A stretch of DNA of 8,347 bases from Phycisphaerae bacterium (GCA_030630315.1 DAOVNI010000053.1:1-8347), one strand, 5' to 3'; shown: positions 1 through 7,862, counted from the stretch's first letter. Made by a program: numbers and translations. The notes: a model not told the origin generated them from the letters alone.

Positions 1-1929
1 GTAGTTCACAGGGTTGTGCTTCTCATAGCCATCGGGGTTGTCCCAGGGTGTGCCGAGATGGTCCCACTCAGGGAACCAGAGTTCTTCGGTGTCAAAGTAG
101 GCCATCCGCTCGTCGAGGTTGCCGTCCTGATTGACCAGACAGCGGAAACAGTCGGGCCAGTTGCCGGCAATCCAGTTAATCATATAGCCGCCGAAGGAAG
201 CACCCAGCGCACCCACCCTATCGCCGTCCATCCAGGGATACCACTTTAAGGCAGCGGCCAGACCTTTCTGGAGGTCCTCGAGGGGCTTGCCGCCCCAGTC
301 GCCCCGGATGGAATCGGTAAAGGCCTGTCCATATCCGGTGGAACCGTGGAAATCCACCATAACCGCAGCGTAGCCTGCTCCTGCATACGCTTGCGGGTTC
401 CAGCGGTAGTGGAAACTGTTCCCGAAAGAGCCCTGAGGGCCCCCGTGAATCAGAAAAGCCACCGGATATTTCTTGCCTGGATTAAAATCAATGGGTTTGA
501 CCACATAGCAATAGACAGTTTCGTTGTTCCATCCCTTGAAGGAGAACTGCTCGTATTTACCCATCCGGGCAGCGGCGATTTTTTCTGAGTTAATAGTGGT
601 GATTTTACGCACATTCCTGCCGTCAGGTTTAACCGAATACAGTTCCACCGGGCTGCGCAGGTTACTGGCGCCATAAATAATCCTGCCGCCTGCTATGCCG
701 GGCGAGCTGACTCTACCCTCTTTCACGATGGTGCGAACTTTGCCGGTTTTCACGTTGATGGCGAACAGGGATTTTTGGCCTATGTTTGTTGCAGTTACAT
801 AAATGGTTTTACTGTCTGCCGACCAGCAGAGTGACGAGGGGCTGCGGTCCCAATTTTCTGTCAAAACCCGCTCTTTACCCCGGGGCCAGGACCGCAGGAC
901 GATTCGATAGCGGTCAGACTCGTATCCAGGCCTGGCCATAGCCAAGTAAGCCAGGGTCTTGCCATCGGGCGAGAAAATCGGATGAGTATCCCAAGCTCTA
1001 TTCTTTTCCGTTAAACATTTCGGCGATTTCGATTTGTCAATAGGTACCCAATAAAGGTCGAAGTCCGTTGACCACGGTTCTTCCCTGCCTACATCGCGGG
1101 CGGTAAAAATAAGGCCTTTACCATCCGGTGTGAATGTGATTTGCTCGGGGCCGCCGAAGGGTTTGGAAGGAGTGTCGGCGTCCATGCCCTGCATCACCTC
1201 CACCGCTTCGCCACCGGCTGAGGGCATCACAAACAGGTGTGAGCGTCGGCCATCTTTCCAGGTATCCCAGTGCCGAACAAAGATTCGCTCGTAAATCCGT
1301 CCGCTCGCTTTTTTTGCCTTGATTTCGTCGAGTCTGTCCTTTGTTTCCACAGCGGTGGCGCAGTCCGGAAAGACTTCCATAGTAAAACCAATATGTTTTC
1401 CGTCGGGCGAGACGAGAAGATTCCCAATGTCAAGCGGCTCATCGGTAACCTGTTCCGCTTCCCCACCATCAATCCGAATGCGCCAGACCTGTGAAGACCC
1501 CGAGCGGCCGGATATAAACCAGACCGTTTTGCCGTCGGGCGCCCAGCGGGGATTAAAGTCCTCTGACAGGTGGGAAGTCAAGCGGCGAAGCCCTTTCCCG
1601 TCCGTGCCGACCAGCCAGAGGTCGGTTCGCCCAACGTTCGCTTCGAGGTCGGTTTTTCGCAGCACGAAAACAATCCACCTGCCGTCCGGCGAAACCTGCG
1701 GGTCGGAGACACGGTCCATTGACAGCATATCGTGAACGGAAAACGGATGAGTTTCGCCGGCAGGCGCTGCGGCAAGAGATGCCACACTTGCATACAGAAA
1801 AATGAACAAGAACAAAAGTATCAGACGCATCCCGTTAGAAATTCTCCAGGCTTTACGAATACCAGTTCTTTTAGACGGGCTACAATCAATAATATAGACT
1901 AAAGAGCGAAGATTTCTAACGGGACGCAT
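1..1929 (-). CDS. S9-family serine peptidase (prolyl oligopeptidase/acylaminoacyl-peptidase type), secreted, 3' end cut by the window edge
   Basis: Stop-free from 1929 to the left edge (643 codons). A signal peptide starts at the ATG at 1830 (MRLILLFLFIF then an AAAPAG region), so the protein is probably exported. A WD40/TolB-like propeller follows, seen as repeated SPDGK-type strands (SPDGRWIVF, APDGKTVWF, SPDGKHIGF, TPDGKGLIF, SPDGKTLAY). The C-terminal alpha/beta-hydrolase domain has HGGPQGSFG (oxyanion region) and the nucleophile elbow GASFGGYM. The catalytic Ser is residue 545 counted from 1830, or 578 from 1929. The Asp and His of the triad should lie beyond the edge. Family members cleave peptides, often after Pro or from blocked N-termini; the substrate here is unknown. 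Two starts are possible: 1929 has a strong AAAGGAC six bases upstream, while 1830 has GGAG at a long 13-base spacing inside an inserted element. I give the longer form because of its ribosome binding site. It lies 59 bp after the kinase gene, so the two may form an operon. Confidence 0.9.
   Translation of the reverse strand, partial: MRPVRNLRSLVYIIDCSPSKRTGIRKAWRISNGMRLILLFLFIFLYASVASLAAAPAGETHPFSVHDMLSMDRVSDPQVSPDGRWIVFVLRKTDLEANVGRTDLWLVGTDGKGLRRLTSHLSEDFNPRWAPDGKTVWFISGRSGSSQVWRIRIDGGEAEQVTDEPLDIGNLLVSPDGKHIGFTMEVFPDCATAVETKDRLDEIKAKKASGRIYERIFVRHWDTWKDGRRSHLFVMPSAGGEAVEVMQGMDADTPSKPFGGPEQITFTPDGKGLIFTARDVGREEPWSTDFDLYWVPIDKSKSPKCLTEKNRAWDTHPIFSPDGKTLAYLAMARPGYESDRYRIVLRSWPRGKERVLTENWDRSPSSLCWSADSKTIYVTATNIGQKSLFAINVKTGKVRTIVKEGRVSSPGIAGGRIIYGASNLRSPVELYSVKPDGRNVRKITTINSEKIAAARMGKYEQFSFKGWNNETVYCYVVKPIDFNPGKKYPVAFLIHGGPQGSFGNSFHYRWNPQAYAGAGYAAVMVDFHGSTGYGQAFTDSIRGDWGGKPLEDLQKGLAAALKWYPWMDGDRVGALGASFGGYMINWIAGNWPDCFRCLVNQDGNLDERMAYFDTEELWFPEWDHLGTPWDNPDGYEKHNPVNY
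1831..1923. mobile_element. MITE-like 93-bp insertion with 12-bp terminal inverted repeats, in frame at the start of the S9 peptidase gene
   Basis: The left end CCCGTTAGAAAT (1831-1842) is the exact reverse complement of the right end ATTTCTAACGGG (1912-1923). The element is flanked by the direct repeat ACGCAT (1825-1830 and 1924-1929), which is a likely target-site duplication; it reaches seven bases (GACGCAT) if one end base is shared. It has no room for a transposase, so it would be a non-autonomous element moved in trans. On the minus strand the duplicated site reads ATGCGT, which is the start codon plus codon 2 of the peptidase gene. Element plus duplication is 99 bp, and the minus strand reads through it without a stop (33 codons, strongly basic). 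It also carries a TATATT box (1891-1896, minus strand) and a GGAG (1844-1847) that could serve the downstream ATG. The transposon family is not recognised. Confidence 0.75.
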
Positions 1930-1935
1930 AATTTT

Positions 1936-1942
1936 GTCCTTT
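1936..1942 (-). promoter_or_regulatory. Ribosome binding site that favours the upstream start (1929) of the S9 peptidase
   Basis: The minus strand reads AAAGGAC, then six bases (AAAATT), then ATG at 1929. This is much better placed than the GGAG 13 bases before the ATG at 1830. It is probably the original ribosome binding site of the gene before the 93-bp element went in and copied the start codon. Confidence 0.6.
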
Positions 1943-1988
1943 CTTTCCTGGCGCGGAGTTTCCCGAGAACGCTGAGTTATTTTAATTG

Positions 1989-3617
1989 TCATTTTTTTTC
2001 TGCGAGCTTTGCGTTCTCAGTTCGTGCTTCGGAGTTTTTTTCTTTGGTGATGGTAACGGGGATATCGAGCCAGAAGGTCGAACCCTTGCCGGGCTCGCTT
2101 TTCATCCCAATATCACCTGCCAGCATAGATGCCAGTTCCTTACTGATGGCAAGTCCCAGCCCGCTGCCGGTCGATTCGCGGGTTATAGAGCCGTCAGCCT
2201 GCCGGAATTTTTCAAATATCTTTTCCCTGTCGGGCCCGGCAATGCCGCAGCCGGTATCGGTTACCGCAATCCGGACCATCTTTTCATCGGCCATTTGCGC
2301 TCGAATTTCAATCCTGCCGCGCTCCGGCGTGAACTTTACCGCATTACTTAGAAAATTGTACAGTATCTGCTGCACCTTGCCCGCATCCGTTGAAAGAAGC
2401 GGTATATCATCGTCGGCCAGCAGTTTCACTTTGATTTTCTTTTTCTTTGTCAGCAGTGAGAAAGATGCTACCACACCTTTACACAACTGCGGCACAGAGG
2501 TCTTTTCCACGTGCAGCTCCATTTTTCCCGCCCTGGTCTTTGCCAGGTCCAGAAGGTCGTTAATCATATTTAAGAGTCTATTTCCGCTGGTGATAATGTT
2601 CTCAGCGTACCTTCGGCCTTTGTCGTTTTTTAGAATGTCGGGCTTTTCCCGCAAAACCTGGGCAAAGCCCAGTATCGCATTCAAGGGCGTTCTGAACTCG
2701 TGCGAGATATTGGCTAAAAATTCGCCCTTTACTTTGTTGGCCTTGAACAGCTCGATATTTCGCTCGGAAAGCTCTGCTATTTTGGCATCGAGCTGTTTGT
2801 TTGCCAGCCGCAGTTTTTCCTGTGTCGCTTGCAGTCCATCGAGCATATTGTTGAACGCATTGGCAAGCTTCTCATATTCGTCGCCGGTTTTTATCGAGCT
2901 TCTTATATCGAGATTGCCCTCGGCGACGTTGTTTGCGAGGGCCCGCAGCTGCCGGATGGGGCGCAGGATTACCCGCTGGGTTATCATATAAAACGCAACG
3001 ACCGCCCCTGCCCCGGCGATTAGGCCGGCAACGATTATCCAGACCCGATTCATAAAGACCGTGTTGCTGATTTCGCCGGCCGGGCGTTGAATAACCGCCG
3101 CCCCTATCTGCTCATTCAGCGAAAATGCGCTGGCAGAACCCTGCGGATTATGGCAGCTTATACAGCTATCGGTCGCTTTGAAGATGCGCACATAAGTACT
3201 ACCAAGGATGCCATCTTCGCGTTCCTTATCTCTTAGAAGCTCAATCATATCTTTTTGTTCTTCGGTCAGTTGCAGGAGTTGTTTTCCATTTTCCTTTGTG
3301 AAGCGAATCCAGCGTATCTCGCGGTCGTTTACGTCAAGCACCGCACCGGTATTGTCCAGTGCGTCAAGGGCCGTTTCGCCGGATTCTTTTACTTGAAAGT
3401 GCCGACGCAGCAGGGTCTCAGCTTTAGCTCGCCCGGCATCGAGGGATGCCTTTGTGGTGAGTTTGCCCATCCAGATATAGGGAATCGAAAGTGCCAAGGC
3501 GAGCACCAGCACCACCGCCGTTCCAAAGGTGAGCCGACACTTCTTCGCCAGCGAAAGAGGCGACAAATGCAAAAAAACCAGAATCTTATGATAGATATTA
3601 TGTATGTACCTTCGCAT
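1989..3617 (-). CDS. Membrane sensor histidine kinase with an extracytoplasmic CxxCH (c-type heme) sensor domain and HAMP
   Basis: 542 residues. The order is: a basic cytoplasmic N-terminus; TM helix about 29-50; an extracytoplasmic domain about 51-190; TM helix about 192-212; a HAMP linker about 213-265 (VILRPIRQLRALA); a coiled coil about 262-296; HisKA with SHEFRTPLNAILGFAQ and the phospho-acceptor His306; and HATPase_c with the N box NFLSNAVKF (421-429), G1 box DTGCGIAG (454-461) and G2 box GSGLGLA (484-490). All key catalytic residues are present. The sensor domain contains one CISCH (Cys152, Cys155, His156), the covalent heme-attachment motif, and its layout recalls heme-binding Tll0287/DUF3365-type domains, though I cannot confirm that family. 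It would suit sensing of redox state or a gas ligand outside the cytoplasm, which is inference. There is no receiver domain and no response regulator in the window, so its partner is elsewhere. The start at 3617 has CAGG about 11 bases upstream. The S9 peptidase gene follows after 59 bp. Confidence 0.92.
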   Translation of the reverse strand: MRRYIHNIYHKILVFLHLSPLSLAKKCRLTFGTAVVLVLALALSIPYIWMGKLTTKASLDAGRAKAETLLRRHFQVKESGETALDALDNTGAVLDVNDREIRWIRFTKENGKQLLQLTEEQKDMIELLRDKEREDGILGSTYVRIFKATDSCISCHNPQGSASAFSLNEQIGAAVIQRPAGEISNTVFMNRVWIIVAGLIAGAGAVVAFYMITQRVILRPIRQLRALANNVAEGNLDIRSSIKTGDEYEKLANAFNNMLDGLQATQEKLRLANKQLDAKIAELSERNIELFKANKVKGEFLANISHEFRTPLNAILGFAQVLREKPDILKNDKGRRYAENIITSGNRLLNMINDLLDLAKTRAGKMELHVEKTSVPQLCKGVVASFSLLTKKKKIKVKLLADDDIPLLSTDAGKVQQILYNFLSNAVKFTPERGRIEIRAQMADEKMVRIAVTDTGCGIAGPDREKIFEKFRQADGSITRESTGSGLGLAISKELASMLAGDIGMKSEPGKGSTFWLDIPVTITKEKNSEARTENAKLAEKK

Positions 3618-3641
3618 AAGCTTATAACCTGCTGCCAGGTA

Positions 3642-4555
<914 letters not shown>

Positions 4556-4614
4556 TTTACATTACTCCCAAAAATTCAGGCCAATACTATAACCTAATTT
4601 ATAAATTCCGCTAT

Positions 4615-6429
4615 TTATTGTTTTTTCTCATCGGCTTTTTGTTCTATTGCGTGCAGATGTCTTTGCGTTCGCAGATTCAGCTCGTCGAGCTGTTTGGCGT
4701 CCACTTCGCTCGGCGCATCGGTTAAGAGACACTGGCCTCGCTGGGTCTTCGGGAATGCGATGACGTCTCTGATGTTCTCCGTTCCGGCCAGGAGCATTAT
4801 AATTCTGTCAAGGCCCAGTGCAATTCCGCCGTGCGGCGGAGCGCCGTATTCCAGGGCCTTCAGGAAGAAGCCGAACCGCTGCTGTGCCTGCTCCTTTGAT
4901 ATATTGAGCAGGTCAAAGACCTTTTGCTGGACCTTTGCATTGTGGATACGGATACTGCCGCCGCCAATCTCACTGCCGTTGACGACGATATCATAGGCCT
5001 GCGAGCGAACATTGGCCGGGTCGGTTTCGAGCTTGTCCATGTCCTCTTGCGCAGGAGCGGTGAACGGATGATGCAGTGAATCGTAACGCTTTTCATCCTC
5101 ATTCCACTCGAACAGCGGAAAATCCACTATCCAGACAAATTCAAAGTACCCTTCTCCGTAGAGCTTCAAGTCCCGGGCAAGTTTGCACCGCAAGGGGGCC
5201 AGGGCCTTATTGGCCGCTCTTTCGGTATCGGCGACAAACAAAAGCAGGTCGTCGTCTTTTGCCTCGAAGCGTTTGATTATCTGCTGGCCCAGTTTTGGAC
5301 TGAAGAACTTGGCGATACCGCCGGCAAGCGAGAGCTTACTGTTTTCTTTTTTTACCTTACACCAGGCCAGGCCCTTTGCCCCGTAGTCGCCGACAAAGTC
5401 AGTCAGCGTTTTTTCGATATCGCTTCTGGAATATTTTTCGCCGGGTGTACACAGCCCTTTTACAATCCCGCCTTTTTCAATCACTGTCGTAAATACCTTG
5501 AACGTGCTTTGTTTTGCGATATCGGATATATTTTTGAGCTTCATATCGAATCGTAAATCCGGCCTGTCGGTGCCGTAGTCGTCCATCGCATCTTTGTAGG
5601 ACATCCGCCGCATCGGCGCCCTCACATCCACATCCAGTATCTGCTTCCACATTTTTGCTATAAGGTTTTCGTGAACGCCGATGACGTCATTACTGTCAAC
5701 GAAGCTCATCTCGACATCGATTTGCGTGAATTCCGCCTGTCTGTCGGCCCGCGGGTCTTCATCGCGGAAGCACCGTACTATCTGGAAGTATTTATCAACG
5801 CCGCTGACCATTAAAATTTGCTTAAATAGCTGCGGCGATTGCGGCAGTGCATAGAAGCAGTTCTTGTGCAACCTGCTGGGCACAAGGAAATCTCTTGCCC
5901 CTTCCGGCGTGCTCTTGGCTAAAAAGGGCGTCTCAATCTCCCAGAAGCCCAATCGGTCGAAATAATCCCGCACAAGCTTGGCGACCCGATGGCGTATCCG
6001 CAGTCTCTCCTGCATCTGAGGCCGACGAAGGTCGATATACCGGCTGGCCAATCGAAGCTCCTCACTTGTCTTTTCGGCACTGTCGATTTCAAACGGCGGG
6101 GTCTTCGAGACATTGAGAATTTCCAGTTGCTGCACGGAGACTTCGATTTGCCCGGTCGGCAGCTTGGGATTTTCCATACCCTCGCTTCGCGGCTGAATTA
6201 CCCCTTTAGCAGCTATCACCCATTCGCAGCGGACCGTCTTGGCAAGCTCATGGGTCCGGGGATGAGTTTCAGGGTTAAAAACTAATTGAGTCAGGCCGAA
6301 TTTATCACGAAGGTCGATGAATACCAGATTGCCGTGGTCGCGATAAGAATGGGCCCAGCCGGCCAGTGTTACCTTTTTGCCGGCATCTTCCAGCCGAAGC
6401 TGCCCGCACGTATGTGTTCTTTTGAGCAT
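4615..6429 (-). CDS. aspS: Aspartate--tRNA ligase (bacterial type; probably non-discriminating, Asp/Asn)
   Basis: 604 residues, the usual size for bacterial AspRS. It joins aspartate to tRNA in the cytoplasm using ATP. The order is: an N-terminal OB-fold anticodon-binding domain (about 1-110, CGQLRL and FIDLRD); a class II catalytic core with motif 2 CFRDEDPRADRQAEFTQID (Arg222); the GAD insertion (about 290-420); and motif 3 GIALGLDR (Arg542) with PPHGG before it. His32 (RDHG) and Gly84 (SEGMENP) occupy the positions where Pseudomonas aeruginosa AspRS has His31 and a Gly near 82-83, residues known to relax anticodon recognition; E. coli has Leu and Lys-type residues there. This suggests it also charges tRNA-Asn with Asp, which GatCAB would then amidate; that is inference. 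The ATG at 6429 is preceded by a weak AGAGAG about ten bases upstream. The last ~74 codons have a broken, partly diverged copy at 3642-3863, so the 3' tail here may itself be recombinant. Confidence 0.96.
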   Translation of the reverse strand: MLKRTHTCGQLRLEDAGKKVTLAGWAHSYRDHGNLVFIDLRDKFGLTQLVFNPETHPRTHELAKTVRCEWVIAAKGVIQPRSEGMENPKLPTGQIEVSVQQLEILNVSKTPPFEIDSAEKTSEELRLASRYIDLRRPQMQERLRIRHRVAKLVRDYFDRLGFWEIETPFLAKSTPEGARDFLVPSRLHKNCFYALPQSPQLFKQILMVSGVDKYFQIVRCFRDEDPRADRQAEFTQIDVEMSFVDSNDVIGVHENLIAKMWKQILDVDVRAPMRRMSYKDAMDDYGTDRPDLRFDMKLKNISDIAKQSTFKVFTTVIEKGGIVKGLCTPGEKYSRSDIEKTLTDFVGDYGAKGLAWCKVKKENSKLSLAGGIAKFFSPKLGQQIIKRFEAKDDDLLLFVADTERAANKALAPLRCKLARDLKLYGEGYFEFVWIVDFPLFEWNEDEKRYDSLHHPFTAPAQEDMDKLETDPANVRSQAYDIVVNGSEIGGGSIRIHNAKVQQKVFDLLNISKEQAQQRFGFFLKALEYGAPPHGGIALGLDRIIMLLAGTENIRDVIAFPKTQRGQCLLTDAPSEVDAKQLDELNLRTQRHLHAIEQKADEKKQ

Positions 6430-6473
6430 AGCAAAATCTCTCTAAAAAGTTTTTGGCGTATAGCGTTTAGTGT

Positions 6474-6544
6474 TGTCATTCCTGTGAAAACAGGAATCCG
6501 GGAAAATGTCAACACCGTGGATCCCCGCTTGTGCGGGAATGACA
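6474..6544. repeat. REPIN-like element: two inverted REP-type hairpins
   Basis: Two 26-bp units face each other. The first (6474-6499) begins TGTCATTCC and folds as ATTCCTGT-GAAA-ACAGGAAT. The second (6519-6544), read on the minus strand, also begins TGTCATTCC and ends GGGGATCC, with a CCCGC/GCGGG stem. A 19-bp spacer separates them. The pair ends in matching TGTCATTCC / GGAATGACA. This resembles the widespread bacterial repeats of the GTCATTCC...GGAATGAC type, which are spread by REP-associated (RAYT) transposases; no such gene is present here. It sits 45 bp upstream of the aspS start, so it may affect the aspS leader or transcript ends. Confidence 0.8.
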
Positions 6545-6717
6545 CGAAAAACAGGATAGCCGAACAGCCCCGTTTCGTCAACAATGGCTTTTAATATTTG
6601 GCCTTAGGCTCATCGACGATGGTCGAACCCCGAGCACCGCTGGGATTTTGCCGAAGCGCCGCCGAATTGCAGTTCAGGTGCCGCGAATGATTAGGTTTCA
6701 GATAACTTCACCCATTA
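6545..6717. other. Intergenic stretch with a 38-codon stop-free frame lacking a start (possible gene remnant)
   Basis: Between the REPIN-like repeat and the end of the small membrane-protein gene there is no gene with a start codon. On the minus strand, 6594-6707 is open and ends in TAA (6591-6593), reading in part RHLNCNSAALRQNPSGARGS followed by TIVDEPKAKY. The in-frame codon before it is a TGA and no start is seen. The composition looks protein-like, so it could be the tail of a decayed gene, but I do not recognise it and chance is possible. No tRNA or clear terminator is seen. Confidence 0.35.
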
Positions 6718-7149
6718 TTAGTCAGGTCTTTCTTTGACACGATGAAAGATGAGAAATAGCAAGCCTCCTAATGAAAAAATTGCAACAGGTGCAAAAGTCC
6801 CATACCAGTGGACCAAAGCATGTGCTGTACCTTTGGTTGTAACCTCAACGTAGTATTTTCCATTGTGTACTGATTTATACCTTGGTTTCACCTTGGCTTC
6901 CCAGTCCTGCTCTTCAGCCTTAATTATCGTTTGCGATCCATTGGCAATACGCACCTCTCGCACCTCGGGATTTAGCATTTGTTCGTATTCACTGGGAGTA
7001 AGTACGCGCGCTTCATAGTCGGCTGGATTCAGGACACGATTCTGGCTGTGATATAACCAGAATCGCATAAAGACCCACTGCCAGAAAAGGGATATTACAA
7101 GGATAAACAGGCATACGGTGGCGAAAAGTACAAATCGTTCTTTTTTCAT
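6718..7149 (-). CDS. Two-helix membrane protein of unknown function
   Basis: 143 residues. A hydrophobic helix (about 7-30, FVLFATVCLFILVISLFW) follows a short basic N-terminus, and a second one (about 117-136, TFAPVAIFSLGGLLFLIF) lies near the C-terminus, which ends in charged HRVKERPD. By the positive-inside rule both ends are cytoplasmic and the ~85-residue middle is outside. The middle part has two similar phrases, ADYEARVLTPSEYE and MLNPEVREVRIANG, and then a mixed, strand-like segment (YKSVHNGKYYVEVTTKG). No known domain is recognised. The ATG at 7149 has GGGAG about eight bases upstream, a good ribosome binding site. It starts 84 bp after the end of the FG-GAP gene. Coding is supported by the binding site, the membrane pattern and the lack of a competing frame. 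Confidence 0.75.
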   Translation of the reverse strand: MKKERFVLFATVCLFILVISLFWQWVFMRFWLYHSQNRVLNPADYEARVLTPSEYEQMLNPEVREVRIANGSQTIIKAEEQDWEAKVKPRYKSVHNGKYYVEVTTKGTAHALVHWYGTFAPVAIFSLGGLLFLIFHRVKERPD

Positions 7150-7233
7150 ATCTCATCTCCCATGTAGTTAAGGACGCCTAAGCGTTGATTATGTAGAATA
7201 AATTCTATACGTTTTTCTATAAAGCGGTTTGTA

Positions 7234-7626
7234 CTAATTACTTGCTTCTTCTTTAAGCATATTGCGAAGATAAACGTGCTCATTGCCGTTCCACGGCTTG
7301 GAACAGATGTCAATGTCGCCATCTACATCAAACGCTGTGCCGCCCACCTCGGTCGGGGATTTTTCGCCGAGAGTGTGTTTGACCCGGTTATCCGGTCCTT
7401 TATACTCGAACCACCAGATAGTTCCGCCATTGCAGCCGGCAATCCAGTCCAGGTCGCCGTCTTTATCAACATCCACTAAAGAGTTTTGTCTCATTTGGTT
7501 GCCGATTTGCACGATTTGGTGATATTCGAACTTCGGGAACTCTGCGCGTGCCAATGAGCAAAATACTACAATCCCCACGATAACAGCGGACAGACGCAAA
7601 ACGCTTCTACACTTACAAGAAAGCAT
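7234..7626 (-). CDS. Secreted FG-GAP/VCBS-repeat protein, apparently shortened by an internal deletion
   Basis: 130 residues from the ATG at 7626, chosen because AAAGGAAC lies about eight bases upstream and a signal peptide begins there (about 1-28, with VVFCSLARA before the likely cut and EFPKF after it). An upstream in-frame start at 7716 would put a palindrome in the coding region and bury the signal peptide. The mature part has one clear FG-GAP calcium loop, DVDKDGDLD (52-60), followed by WIAGCNGGTIWWFEYKG, as in beta-propeller integrin-like proteins. The second loop is abnormal: DVDGDIDI (100-107) is two residues short of the DxDxDGDxD pattern and runs straight into SKPWNGNEHVYLRNML, a phrase I would expect at the end of a much larger FG-GAP protein. 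Full-length propellers need many such repeats, so this product is probably a non-functional or reduced remnant. No catalytic motif is seen. Confidence 0.72.
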   Translation of the reverse strand: MLSCKCRSVLRLSAVIVGIVVFCSLARAEFPKFEYHQIVQIGNQMRQNSLVDVDKDGDLDWIAGCNGGTIWWFEYKGPDNRVKHTLGEKSPTEVGGTAFDVDGDIDICSKPWNGNEHVYLRNMLKEEASN

Positions 7627-7678
7627 ATCAAGTTCCTTTCCTGGAAATATACGTATTCCGCAGCCTCTTCCCAGCAGT

Positions 7679-7702
7679 AAGGGCGGTTCGCGAACCGCCC
7701 TT
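7679..7702. terminator. Perfect 24-bp palindrome, possible terminator of the gene at the right edge
   Basis: AAGGGCGGTTCG is followed directly by its exact reverse complement. In RNA this gives a GC-rich stem (GGGCGG/CCGCCC) closed by UUCGCGAA. It lies 35 bp after the TAG at 7738-7740, where the right-edge gene would end if its frame were restored, and upstream of the FG-GAP gene. There is no U-run on the minus strand, so termination is only a possibility; a dimeric protein site or repeat is the alternative. Confidence 0.45.
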
Positions 7703-7737
7703 CCGCTGTCTATCAATTCCAGCCGGACTCTTGCAAA

Positions 7738-7862
7738 CTATATAGCGACCTTCTCGGCCTTGGCGTCAGTTTCCTGTTTCTTTTGCTGTTTTTGCTGCTG
7801 TTCAATCTGTGGGATAAGTTTCTCGAACGCAGATTTGATTTCCAGCAAATGCTTCTTGGGTA
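7738..7862 (-). other. Displaced C-terminal coding segment of the right-edge gene (after a probable frameshift)
   Basis: In the minus-strand frame shifted by one base from the upstream reading frame, this stretch reads LPKKHLLEIKSAFEKLIPQI then a Gln/Lys-rich helix-like tail (EQQQKQQKKQETDAKAEKVAI) and a TAG at 7738-7740. Removing one C from the CCCC run (GGGG at 7863-7866 on the plus strand) joins it smoothly to the upstream LQMA. The palindrome at 7679-7702 then falls just after this stop, as expected for a gene end. Confidence 0.6.

Noticed and set aside
2044..2991. 315-codon plus-strand frame antisense to the histidine kinase
   Set aside because: It is Ser-rich and low in recognisable structure, and lies fully opposite the HAMP, HisKA and HATPase coding sequence. 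It is a shadow frame.
6369..6584. Minus-strand 71-codon frame across the REPIN-like repeat
   Set aside because: It overlaps the aspS start, and its middle (SFPHKRGSTVLTF) is the usual artefact translation of this repeat type. It has no ribosome binding site.
6612..6650. GGTTCGACC on the minus strand, resembling a tRNA T-loop
   Set aside because: No matching acceptor stem, anticodon arm or D-arm could be found around it.
7202..7216. TAGAAT/ATTCTA inverted repeat between the FG-GAP and two-helix genes (near 7193-7206) as a terminator
   Set aside because: The stem is only six AT-rich pairs, with no GC core, and would be unstable.
7627..7716. Longer start (7716) for the FG-GAP gene
   Set aside because: It would put the palindrome in coding sequence and place a non-signal-like stretch ahead of a clear signal peptide, while the ATG at 7626 has a well-placed AAAGGAAC.
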